DNA from: Russula earlei
Lineage: Eukaryota > Basidiomycota > Agaricomycetes > Russulales > Russulaceae
Direction of reading: 5' to 3'
Assembly (NCBI GenBank): GCA_025769875.1
Contig: JAGFNK010000263.1
Span: 1-64,000 of the forward strand
Length of the DNA: 64,000 nt
Shown here: positions 22,935-33,175 of the stretch, in pieces
Layout: every line of letters starts with the position of its first letter
Position numbering within the stretch: the stretch's first letter is position 1
The notes under the pieces: generated by a model
Told to the model about the DNA's origin: nothing
Database searches by the model: none
Seen by the model: only the letters and a program-made list of their open reading frames with translations
Position numbers and translations under genes: made by a program

Positions 22935-25060
22935 TCAGGACAGACTGTTCGCCAGAATCAAATCCTCTGCAATATAATCCCTTGGAGCAATAGAGCATTC
23001 GAACTTCTCTGGATGTCTTTGAAAATCTGACCATCAGCTTCTGAAAGCATTCCTGAGCAATCACCACAACTTACACGACGATCCCGCTGTGGACAGTCAT
23101 CGCGGCGTTGACGGGGATGTCATGGCCGCTCTTATCTTTTGCCTTTGTCACATTAAATACGGAGAGGACTGACGAAATGACGATGAAGAGTGTCGCATCT
23201 ACAAAGTGACGGCCGGGACAGATCCGCTTGCCACAGCCAAACACCAATCCAAGTGCTGGGTCGTCTCGGAAGCTCCCATCTTTGTCGAGAAAACGTTCGG
23301 GTTTGAAGTCCTCTGGATCCGGGTATGTCTCGGAGTCGTGTAGGATCGCCCTAAAATCTCTCAGGTGTACGTGCTAACAAATACACGGCCAACATACCAT
23401 GCATTAGCTACTATTGTAGCTCCTTGAAAGTCAACGGATTAACGGAGGAGCGGGATGGACAACCAAAACGAATCAGACCTTTAGGGATGAAAAAGTCCTT
23501 ATAGACATCATTCTCAATTGACGCGTGGGGAACAGCTGAAAGTCACATCATAATCCCAGTTTGCATATCCAACATTCAAAATGCTCACCCAAGGGCGTCA
23601 CCATCCGCCATCTCAATAATTCTTTGCAGAAAGCTTCAAGGTACGGAAGACGCTTCCTGTCATCGAATGTCGGTAACCTGTCTCTTCCGATTGCCACATC
23701 GAGTTCCTCTTGCGCTCGTCTCTGCACCCGTGGAAAAAGCACGAGAGCTAGAAAGAAGGAGGACATTGACGAAACGGTCTTGATTGCCGGTGTCAGCAAG
23801 AACAATGCAGGCTATCGCGACTACGCACAGTGTCTGAGCCGGCTGACATGAGCGCTCATAAGTACTTTGAACTTCATCCACAAAATAATATTTCACACCG
23901 GAAAATATTGACCCCATGGCCACCTTGATGATCTCTTCGTGTCTGTGACGCATCGAACTAGGCAAGTTCTCCACCTCGCGTAGGTGTTCGCTTGCCATTG
24001 ACTGTACTGCTGTACCGTCACGCTGTATCATGGTCAGTCAACGTGGATCCTATGATTGCAATTTTTACAAACCATGGCATTCTTCACAAAATCGATTGGC
24101 TCATTCTTCATCTTGTCACTCAGCTCCTTGCCGATTCGTGCCAATGGTTTGTAGCTGAGAAATGGAACCCATGAAGGAACATGACGCACTAAAGACTGCT
24201 GTTAAACACCAGCAAGAGAGTGATAAAAGAAATCGCACAGAATGGCAGGTGATTTACTAGTGCTGCCCCAGGTAGGATCAGCCGCGACAATATTTCGACC
24301 GCCTGGACCGGGGCTGATATCATAGTGTCACCGTCTTTCAGGTCGTAGCCATACGTGAGCGACATGACAAATTTTCCCTGAAGACTGCATAACCATTAGT
24401 GACCACATAATTCAAATTGGACAGTTAGAATGACCGCTTCGATATGGCCACGGAAGTCCCTTGGAGTCGCGAGAAGTTGTGCGAGGAAGCGATGGGTGTT
24501 TTCTTGCATCATTTGGCGATATGATATCGTGGCACCAGGTCGAAGGCTGCGATCTAATAGCTTTCGTCCCTCGCGCCAAGTCTCATTTTTCCTCGAAGTA
24601 GGCAAGAGCCAACCAAACTCCATTCTAAAATCAGGATTGTTAGGCCGGCGCTGATGGCAGTCGAACAGGAGATAGTAATGCACATTCCAGGATTGGCAAG
24701 GCGGGCCTATCTGCGTATGTTTCCCCGCGCTTCTCGAGAAGTTCCTTGACTGCGGATAGCGAACACAAAACGACGACGACTTGACCCAACACGCGAAGAC
24801 AAATTACATCGCCTTACAAGGAGGCCGGTTTAGGCTTGGGGTGTTGTGATAATGTTATGCATACCGTATTTCTTGGACATATTGGCGTAGGCAGCCCAAG
24901 GCGCCTCTTTTGGGACATCGAGTAGATTGCCTACTATCGGCCACGGAGGCGGACCAGGTGGATAAGAGTGTCCCCCTCGTCTTCCGTTGTCGCAGAAGGC
25001 AACGAAAAGATAAAGGAACGATGAGACGGCAAGACAGTCAACGAGGTTGATGAGGGCCAT
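22935..25060 (-). CDS. cytochrome P450 (P450-4)
   Basis: ATG at 25058-25060; membrane helix (LVDCLAVSSFLYLFVAF) then YPPGPPPWPIVGN. Exons give VLGQVVVVL, LLEKRGETYADRP, RMEFGWLLP, KLLDRSLRPGA, I-helix AGSDT with a GT donor, TFDDRKRLPYLEA, K-helix ELLR, VPHASIENDVYKDFFIPKG, AILHDSETYPDPEDFKPERFL and heme loop FGCGKRICPGRH. The last exon reads HPEKFECSIAPRDYIAEDLI, stop at 22935-22937. All expected blocks are present with no frameshift seen, so this appears to be the functional gene of the minus-strand trio. Closest in layout to P450-3, consistent with tandem duplication. ER monooxygenase; substrate not predictable. Confidence 0.87.
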
Positions 25061-25660
25061 GGCAGGCTACGGAGGAGAGGCGCTGAGTATCGGTATCAAT
25101 AATGTGCATTCTGAGGGCCCGGATCGATCCGCATTTGACGCTCTTCTAGAGATCGAAGACCAGATCATGACCAGAAATGCCGTTCAATGACGCCGCTTCA
25201 GGTCATCTGCGACGTAAAGATAGTAGACAAGATGTTCGCGCCAGAGTCCCGCTGCGTTCTCAATCTCGGATGGTCCTCGTTCCTTGTCAATAAGTCGCAG
25301 GACAGATCCCCATATGATGCTTGCAGCGGTACAACAATGTCGCTGCTATCAGCAATGAGTTTCAGGCAGTGCTAATTTCCACCGCTGGCAAACCCCGATG
25401 TCATAAAGCCCGCTCCACGTGCACGTGGTCGTGTCACTCAGGGCAGGCCCTGAGCCATGTGTCTGCTTTCGCTACATGCACCTCTCCTCTCCAGGGCTCA
25501 AGTTGAATATTGTACAGATATGCTTCACTGAGTCAATTTCTGACTGTGGGAGTTGCTGCTTGTCAGTGACACAAAACTGTTCACCACAGGGTTCTCCATC
25601 AGGAAAATCCAGGAAAAATGGACCACCTGGACAGTTTGTGCTGGCTACAGCTTATCTCAA
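25061..25660. other. intergenic, upstream of P450-4
   Basis: No recognisable gene. From about 25480 the composition changes to the CA-rich, repeat-like DNA that dominates the right half of the window; this is the border of the gene island. Confidence 0.45.
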
Positions 25661-26169
25661 CACTCTGCTGACAAAGTAATAGTCTGGATTTGGAGCTCCC
25701 CACCTCTCCTCCACTATGATATTTCCATATAGTAGCTTACAAAGATGTGGTCATGTGATAAATGTGGGCCAATAGTGGATGTGACCCAACCACATGATAT
25801 ACAAACAGAGACAAACAATTTGTAATAGGTACCATTGTTGACTGTCATTTTGGCCAATCCCACCTGTCAATGCCCACCCTTTCCCTCAAGTCTGCACCCC
25901 CCAGAATGACAATCCATGGATGACCATGTGGCAACACTGCAGGCCTCATGACAATGGCTCATATGCCAAGGTGCACACCCCTACCCTCTATTTCATGCTT
26001 TGCTAACATTCCTCTCAGGCCCCATATAGCAACAAAACTTTTACAAATTTTGAAACTTTTGCAAACTTTTTGAAATTCAGGGGTTTCTGAAACTTGCATG
26101 ATAGGAGTCTTTGGAATTTTGCATAATGTGACACCCAAATCCAGACTATCGGACTTTGTCAGCAGAGTG
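25661..26169. repeat. MITE-like inverted repeat element
   Basis: Left arm 25661-25693 (CACTCTGCTGACAAAG, then AGTCTGGATTTGG) is repeated inverted at 26134-26169 (CCAAATCCAGACT, then CTTTGTCAGCAGAGTG). The interior (~440 bp) has no coding. Arms and size fit a non-autonomous DNA element; no TSD could be fixed. Confidence 0.45.
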
Positions 26170-27984
26170 GTGTTTGAACAGTGTTACAATTCTGAAAATC
26201 AATATAATTATTTAATGATAAGAATAAATTACTTGATAACAGAAGTTGTCATACTTGAAATTGAAATTGTGGCACAACAGAGGTCAACATTGCACCATGC
26301 ACTTCCACTGTCATGAACCATTCTCTGGAGAGGGCCCTTGAAGGACCCTTCCTTATAGAAGGAAACCCAGCCTCTATGGTGTCACCCTGTTCACATGAGC
26401 AAAAGGGGTGAGTAGAGGTGTCCACAATATCGCGCGTGCATTGTCGCACGAGCAATTCTCGGCACAATTGACATACAGCAAGCCCGACTTAAGGGCAACC
26501 CTTTTAGCAACAAAAGACAGTACTAGGACCTCCCTAGGGACCCTTTAGGACGACTATAGGTGCTCCACAATAGGCACTAACACAGTATCAAAGACCCTGC
26601 AACGTGTTATTAGACTAACTCTAATAACTATAGAACGAACTATAAGGCAATACTAGGAACCTTAATAGAAACATTAGGGTCGACTCTAAGGACCCTAATA
26701 GAACTATATAAGGGGCCTTATAGGATAACACTATTCCCTGAACCAGACTACAAGTCCTCAAATGACCGGCCCTAAACTAACTAACAGAAATGAATCAGGT
26801 GCCTGCACTTGTACTAGGGCAGTAAACATGTGGACAGTGAGGGCTCTTACTCATCAGAAGAAGCCTTCTTACTCAGCAGCTTACTGAGCATGACTGAGCA
26901 TGCTCAGTAAGTGCACTTTGACTTCTTACTCATCCCTTATTGTGCTTGATAACAAGGTTATAACTTGTTCCCTATTTAGCAGTTCTCTTGTAGTATATAA
27001 GCACTCAATAAAGTAGTGGACAGTCCTCAGACTGTCCATTTGTTTATGGCACCCTCCATCCCTGGGATACTCCTTTAAGGACCGTCCCCTTGTGACCACT
27101 CTGGATTCTTCCCTGTGTACCTGCGCAACTCTACCAGTAACTATACCTCTTTGGTATTTGTTACTGCTTTGGACTCTACTCCTTGCCCACGCCGTCTTGG
27201 ACGTCTATTGACTTGTCTTCAATTTGACCCCTCGCTCTTGAACTGGATAGTTCAACAGTGAGTCTTGACATCCACTGCAACAATGCCCACCCACATCTTG
27301 CTCCCTTGCACCTCCATCCTGCCAGCAACAGACATTGTACCCTTGCAATTGCAACAGGGATGCCCTCCCAACAAATTGACATCACACAAAGGCTGAACAG
27401 CCCCACAACACCACTCCCTCATTGCCTCCATCATCCTGCCAACACATGCCACATGACTGTGATCACCTTCATGCATGCATTCTCCTGACAAACTGATGCA
27501 CACAAGGGCTGAATGGTCCCCACCCAACACCACTCCCCCACCTTCATCATCTTGCCCTCAATGGATACTGTGCTGTCACACACATGCCCTCCCAACAAAT
27601 CAACACACCACATGAAGGCCAAATGGCCATGCCCAATGCCACTCCCTTGCCACCTCTATCATGCCAGCACATGCCATGTGATTGCAATCAACAAGAGCCC
27701 TTAGATTAGTTTAAATATTATGTAATTTTGTTGTACTTAACTCTTGAATACACCATTATGAAACTTAAGGATTGTGTGTAATTATTATCTGCATTTGAAA
27801 ACAATTGTGGAGTTGATGGGAATTGCCTTGAGGAGCCAAGTTGGTGGGGCACTTTCCATTTCTGGAGTGTGACACTTTATGTGAAAAGATGTCACACAAG
27901 TGACTCTGGAAAATCCCAAATTTCAAAAAGTTTGCAAAAGTTTTGAAATTTTGTAAAGGTTTTGTTGCCATATGGGGCCTCAGG
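26012..27984. repeat. long-range inverted repeat, ~70-bp arms
   Basis: 26012-26083 (GGCCCCATATAGCAACAAAA... TTTTTGAAATT) recurs inverted at 27915-27984 with good similarity. The span is interrupted by the solo C LTR, so the pre-insertion distance was about 1 kb. Left arm overlaps the MITE-like unit. Could be two copies of one element in opposite orientation. Confidence 0.45.
26309..27270 (+). repeat. solo C-family LTR
   Basis: Starts TGTCATGAACC, ends GTGAGTCTTGACA, 962 bp, flanked by TSD TCCAC (26304-26308 and 27271-27275). Contains TATATAAGCACTC about 30 bases before CAGACTGTCCA. Same family as the LTRs at 37375, 57313 and 59932. Confidence 0.9.
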
Positions 27985-28367
27985 TTCTCACCTTTGCATG
28001 AAAATCTTTCCTCCACCCCTCTCTTTCCCATGCACCTCAAGCTTCACCTCAACAGGCTGAGTGCCCATGTGCATTTCTTTTTGGGTTTGTTTCTCATGTT
28101 ACCTTCCCCTGTGCTTCCCAGCTGACTGATGATATCTCCCTAGGTCCTCCCCTTTCCCCAAGCAATATGATGACAGCAAGAGGGGGTTACACTCCATTGT
28201 CTGAGTTGGTCCACCCAATTCTCCAAGATTGCTTTGTCACCAGGAGCACCAGGCTCCTATGGGGCAGGGGTATGGATGCTGTGGTGGGTGGTAGCCAGGG
28301 GTGGTTCCCAAGGGCTGTTGGTTCAAAACCTGGTCCTCCTCACCCCTAACAAGGTCCTTACAGGGCT
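27271..28367. other. repeat-like, non-coding
   Basis: Low-complexity CCA/TTGCC-rich DNA (27260-27700) similar in style to 61250-63000, then the right arm of the long inverted repeat. No gene supported. Confidence 0.45.
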
Positions 28368-28843
28368 TGTCATGGTAACTAGCTGTGTCAGTTCACAAGC
28401 GGAAAACAAGTTGATGATAGAGAGGTGTTCAAGAAACGGGCTGGTTCCCATGTATAATGAGTAAGGTTCCCTGCAGCAGTCAAAGTGTTTTATGCTAAAC
28501 AGGTTATGGCCAATAGACCCTTCCTAGTATGACTCGGTCCGTTGAGAAGCTAGGGTAAGTTTATAATGGGATAGACTAGGGCTGGTTCCACTAGCTATAT
28601 GTGTTCAAGTCCGTTGGGGACCTTGAACAATGCAGAGAGAGTAGAGGAAGGTAGGTCTTAAAGGAGGAGAACTCTTCTCAGGGGAGTGAAGAGAGACTCT
28701 TAGGGAAGGAAGGGAAAGGCAAAGAGTAGATGGTAGATGGTGTGTTGAGAGTTGATGAAATGGAGAGGTGGTTGTGGTTTAAGTTTGTGAGAGTGAAGTG
28801 GGTTGCAGGAGAATATGTTTGGACAAGAGTAGGTTGGATTCTA

Positions 28844-30463
28844 CAGTGACCCAAAAAACCGTTCAAATGTTTTGTACATTTTCATTGTATTAACCATATC
28901 TAGAGAACCACTGCAGCTAATAATATGTAACTAGGTTTGTTTTCAAGCTCTACATCATAGCTTTGTAATGGTATACTTTATACAGCATAAGCATAATTAT
29001 TTAGGAAGATATAAGGTATGTTTGCTGGTGTATCCATTTGAACAGTTTTTTGGCCTTGGTTAGTGAATTTATTATTTCTCAGATTAAGATTCATATTCTT
29101 TCCCCGGAGGGCTAAAATTGAACATGGAGGTCATGTGACCTATAATAAACTCAAACCATGTGCAAATAAGCCAAAACAGCTTCTTCTTCTTCACCAACAA
29201 CATCATGAAGTCTCTTCTTCCTCATGAAGTCAACTACATCATCTCCCTTCTCCAGGCCAACCATTCAGTTCATAACATTGCCAAGGCAGCACACAGAAGC
29301 ATTGATTCAATCACCAACATTCACCAGAAATACCTTCCTGACCTTCCAAAGTCCTCTGGAGGTTGTCCTTCCAAGCTCTCTAACCTTGACATCCACTTTG
29401 CCACATGCCTTCTTAGCTCTGGAGAAGCAGATACTGCTCCTCAGGTTGCTAGAAGGTTGGAGGTCATCAAAGAGTCCACTATCTCCAATCAGACCATTCG
29501 AAACTACCTTAACAAGGCAGGCTTGAAGGCAGTTACAAAGAAGAAGAGGCCTTACCTTAAACCAAGTCACTATAGGGCCGGAAAGGACTTTGCAGAAAAG
29601 TACCTATACTGGACTGTGGAGGACTGGAAGAAAGTAATTTGGTCAGATGAGACCAAAATCAATCATATGGGCTCAGATGGCAAGAAATGGGCTTGGAAAA
29701 AAAGAGGAGAGCACCTTTCTGAATGCCTTGTTCAGCCAACAGTCAAACATGAAGGAGGTTCCTTGATGTTGTGGGGCTGCATGTCTTGGGAAGGAGTTGG
29801 GCATGCAGCAAAGATTGATGGAAGGATGGATGCTGAACTTTATTGCAGCATTTTGGAGGATGAACTACTTGCATCTATCAAGTATTTCAAGAAGAAATGC
29901 AAAGATACCCTCTTTCAACAGGACAATGCCTCTATCCACAAGAGCAGGCTTGCCACATCTTGGTTCCAAGACCACAGAATTCAGGTCATGGACTGGCCAG
30001 CTCAATTCCCAGACCTCAATCCTATTGAGCATCTTTGGGCTCATCTCAAAAAGAAGCTTGCAGCTTATCCAACACCCCCTAAGGGAATCAATGAACTTTG
30101 GGAGTGCACACAGCTGGAATGGGAGGCCATTGATTGAACTGTTGTGCAGAATTTGATAGAAAGTATGCCTAGGAGGGTGGAAGAGGTGTTCAAAGCAAAT
30201 GGAGGATACACAAACTACTAATTTTTGGCATAGACCCTATTTAGATACCAAGGCAAAAAAACTGTTCAAATGGATACACTGGAAGAAATACCTTATATCT
30301 TCTTACATAATTATGTTCATAGTATATATAGTATTTCATTACAAAGCTATGATGTAGAGCTTTAAAACAAGCCCACTAACATGTTATCAGCTGCAGTGGT
30401 TCTCTAGATATGGTTAATACAATGAAAATGTACAAAACATTTGAATGGTTTTTTGGGTCACTG
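28844..30463 (+). mobile_element. Tc1/mariner-type DNA transposon with long TIRs
   Basis: 1620 bp, starts CAGTGACCC and ends GGGTCACTG, flanked by TA on both sides; the intact B LTR has a single TA at that place. Terminal inverted repeats are about 211 bp (28844-29054 and 30252-30463). Within each TIR the outer CCAAAAAACCGTTCAAATG recurs near the inner edge in inverted form (CATTTGAACAGTTTTTTGG), giving two candidate transposase sites per end. One transposase gene. Confidence 0.93.
29205..30221 (+). pseudogene. Tc1-like transposase with one premature TGA
   Basis: Cut-and-paste transposase. In-frame ATG at 29205 (a short out-of-frame ATG lies at 29158). N-terminal helix-turn-helix pair (VNYIISLLQANHSVHNIAK and NQTIRNYLNKAGLK), then the DDE domain: WSDETKIN, LFQQDNASIHKS, and FPDLNPIEHLW. 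The second Asp and the Glu are separated by 34 residues (DD34E), typical of Tc1. A TGA at 30135-30137 (after EWEAID) cuts off the last ~27 residues; the frame continues as TVVQNLIESMPRRVEEVF to TAA at 30219-30221, and CGA is the expected codon there. Catalytic residues are intact, so activity may be partly kept. Confidence 0.88.
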
Positions 30464-30892
30464 TACAAGAGACCAAGCTTAGGGCTTTGGTCACAAAGTA
30501 CTGAGCTTATATATACAGGAGAAGTGCAGCAATAGCTGCGCTTTGACTGTGCTACTAGTATAGTAGGAGTCATAATAAGTAGGAGTCATAGGAATGAGGC
30601 CACAAGTGAGTCAGAACCAAGTAACTGTGCTGCACAGTAGGTGTGCAGCATTGCACAGTCAAAACCAAGAAGTGAATATAAATGGAAAGAGAACCAAACA
30701 AAGGGAAAGTAACAGCAATCCAGTGTTACCTGGACGTGTATGGATCACATGATAACACAGAAGGGATCATGAGACGTAAGAGATCACAAGACCAGTAAGT
30801 AAAGGGACGTACGCAAGCAAGCAGTCCATAGCAAGAGGTAAGAAGTAAATGTAAAAGGAAAATGGTGTAACATCACCCCCCCATCAAGGCCC

Positions 30893-32083
30893 CTAGAAGT
30901 GAGAACAATGATAATAAGGCCGACCTACTTTCCTCCAAGGTTGGTCTGACTTTGCAGATTGTACCCTTTTTGTTTGATGATCTCCTCTGTCAGGACAGTT
31001 TGGTCAAATGTGCCCAAATTTACTGCAATGAAAGCAGGATTTTCTGGAGTGACAGGAGGAGATTGGTGGGAGTCTGGGAGAGTTGGATGCAAAGGATGAA
31101 CCAGAGAGTCGGAAGGAGTCGGCAGAGGAAGACGAATCGAGTTGCATAAGTTCCTGTAGGTGACTACCATCTTCTTCTTCATCTGATCTGTCTTGCCACC
31201 TGAGGTTGAGGGTAACCCGATTGAGAGTATTGGTGGCGGCAAGGGTTTGTTTGACTTCTTTAAGGTGGCCTTGATGTTCGAGTATTTGGGCGAAGAGGAG
31301 GTGTATGGTTTGTCTCCTTTTGAGGATCTCTGCTGTCCTGTACCTGAATGATTTGACTCCTGCTGTGAGGGAGGGGTCATTGTCGTCCTTGATGGCCCTA
31401 TTGACGAAGTTTGTGTAAGGCTGGTCAGCAAGGAGCATGTCCCACTGCTCCTCATTGGGGACTGAGATGGGCCAGGCAGTGGGGATCGGTGTGAATACTT
31501 GAGAGAAGATGGGGGCTCCCTTGCCAAGGGTAGCGTGGATGAGGGGTTCTGGTCGAGTGTCCAACTCGACAAGAAACCAGTTTTCCCTGTACATGGATCC
31601 TCCAGGGTACTCAGGGACTGTGAAATCAATAAGGGGGTAGTCCGAGGAGGGGATCCAGTCAGGGCTGGGTTGTGGGAGGCGAGGGGCATCAAAGAATTTG
31701 GTGGCCTCGAATTGTTCGGCAAGGGAGAATGGGGATGGAGTGCATGTTGGGAAAAGGTCAAGTCCCAGGGCATTGCAGTCAGATCCAAGAAGGGTGGAGG
31801 AGAGGGAGACAGATGGTGATAAAGGGGAGAGACAGACTCGGGCGACGGCATCATCGTCATCCTCATCGCACTTGTAGGCAGGAGGGTTCTTGAAGGGTAA
31901 AGACCTTCTTGCCAGTTGGGGAGTGGGGGAGGCAATGGCGATGTCATTGGCATAGGATAGAGTGGGGGAAGGGTAGGCGAGAACGGGGGAGGCACAAGTG
32001 GGGACTGGGGACGAGGGACAGTAGGCAGGGGATGAGTAGGTTGGGATGGGCGAGGATGGAATATAAACTGGGGATTGAGACAT
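30893..32083 (-). pseudogene. B-family accessory ORF3 downstream of pol (zinc-knuckle protein)
   Basis: ATG at 32081-32083 (MSQSPVYIPSS), about 397 codons to TAG at 30893-30895. The N-terminal third is Pro/Ser-rich. The middle aligns with D-family ORF3: PLIHATLGKGAPIFSQVF here against PMILGTMGQGEPTYGEKL there, followed by DQPYTNFV / DHPFHFDV, DDNDPSL / LHDPGAL and a leucine-rich helix. The C-terminus holds a zinc knuckle CFHCSKFGHI-stop-PNC; the TGA at 31004-31006 replaces what should be Arg (CGA). It sits 139 bases after the end of pol and just before the polypurine tract. Not an envelope protein: no signal peptide or membrane helix. Role unknown; possibly a second nucleic-acid-binding structural protein. 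Confidence 0.75.
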
Positions 32084-32221
32084 TGGCAGATATGAGAGGA
32101 GGTAGAGTTTGAAGGTGAAGAAGGTGGAGAAGGTGAAGGAGTAGTTTGGTAGGTAGAGTGGATGAGATGGCAAGCAAGTTGTAGAAGATGCTCTGCTGTC
32201 TCAAGTTCAGGAGGAGGGTTT

Positions 32222-32300
32222 TTATACATGAGCTCGTCTACCCACAGGGGAATTTGTCTTTGAGTTCAAGTATTCTTTGAGTAGAGCCGGAGCGTGAAGG
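32222..32300 (-). pseudogene. B pol C-terminus, separated from the rest by element A
   Basis: Removing element A and one TSD copy joins 42948 to 32300 in frame: the chromodomain sequence WVNSADL continues as HAPALLKEYLNSK and ends at TAA 32222-32224. Confidence 0.75.
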
Positions 32301-33129
32301 TGTTATGAACCAAGGCCAGGTCCTGGCCGTAGATTGTCCTATTTCACTCAAGAGAGACCTCTCTCACTTTGCATTGCCGACTCCCTTCCATTTTCTGGGC
32401 TATCCCTCCTGCGGTACAAGATATCGCTATTGCAAAGGCACTATAACACGACCAGGCACCCGTTTCCTAATCGGGTAATCATCGCGTGGCAGCCACATGG
32501 CCACCCAGCCACCAAGGACCTGAAACAGCAGCACAAACTCTTAGAAACTGTTGCATAAATCATCTGACGTCATCAAGGCTCCAATGACATCATGGCTGAC
32601 TGAGTGACTCCACAGTGACCTCATAGGCTCACTAAGCGCTCCACAGTGACATCATAATGATGTCATCGCTCCACAATGATCAGTAATGCGCTCAGTATGC
32701 CTGAAACTTGACACAAGCAAGTTTATGCCTCTGTAGTCCTATTGGATGGTACCAAAGAGTCTAGAATAGTCCCAGTTCTTTGTAATCGACCCTGTACACT
32801 GTATATAAGCCCCAATGAAGCATGGCAGTCGTCAGACTGTCCATTTGTGATACTCTCATCCTCCTGGGTACTCCCCCGCAACCGCTCAGTTTAAAGCCTA
32901 CTCTCGTCTTCAAGGTACTCTTCAACGACCGCCTTGTTTAAAGCCCCCTCGCTACACTGGCCTCTAGTCTTCACCTTTGTCTCCTGCAACACCTACCAGT
33001 CCCCATCTGGTACCTCCTCGTCGTTTGGCTTGTCCTCCTGTTCAATGCCGCCTTTGCCGCATACCATCTGTTCCGACCCTTGCCCACCTGCTCCTGAGTC
33101 CTTAGTGATCAGTAGTACGTGTCTTGACA
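32301..33129 (+). repeat. element A 5' LTR
   Basis: TGTTATGAACC...GTCTTGACA, 829 bp. U3 has the palindrome 32647-32665 and TATATAAG at 32802-32809. R is predicted to start at about 32833 (CAGACTGTCCA). Confidence 0.93.
32802..32843 (+). promoter_or_regulatory. TATA box and predicted transcript start of element A
   Basis: TATATAAG at 32802, then AGACTGTCCA at 32834-32843, which is complementary to the PBS at 33132-33141. In self-priming elements the RNA begins at this complementary motif, so the start is placed at about 32833. Confidence 0.65.
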
Positions 33130-33131
33130 TC

Positions 33132-33141
33132 TGGACAGTCT
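33132..33141 (+). other. element A primer-binding site (self-priming type)
   Basis: TGGACAGTCT, two bases after the LTR, is the exact reverse complement of 32834-32843 within the LTR. This is the Tf1/sushi arrangement in which the folded 5' end of the RNA primes reverse transcription. Confidence 0.7.
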
Positions 33142-33175
33142 CTCATCATCCCTGTATTGACCAGCCAATGCTCAA

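Larger units (their letters stand above)
28368..30872 (-). repeat. B-family 3' LTR split by a Tc1 element
   Basis: 28368-28843 and 30464-30872 together equal one ~885-bp B LTR (compare 49197-50079). Starts TGTCATGG and ends GGTGTAACA on the plus strand. Next to it (30873-30895) lies the polypurine tract on the minus strand (GATGGGGGGGTGA). Confidence 0.9.

Noticed and set aside
5359..25060. Secondary-metabolite gene cluster
   Set aside because: Four P450s but no synthase, transporter, methyltransferase or cluster regulator; neighbours are housekeeping genes.
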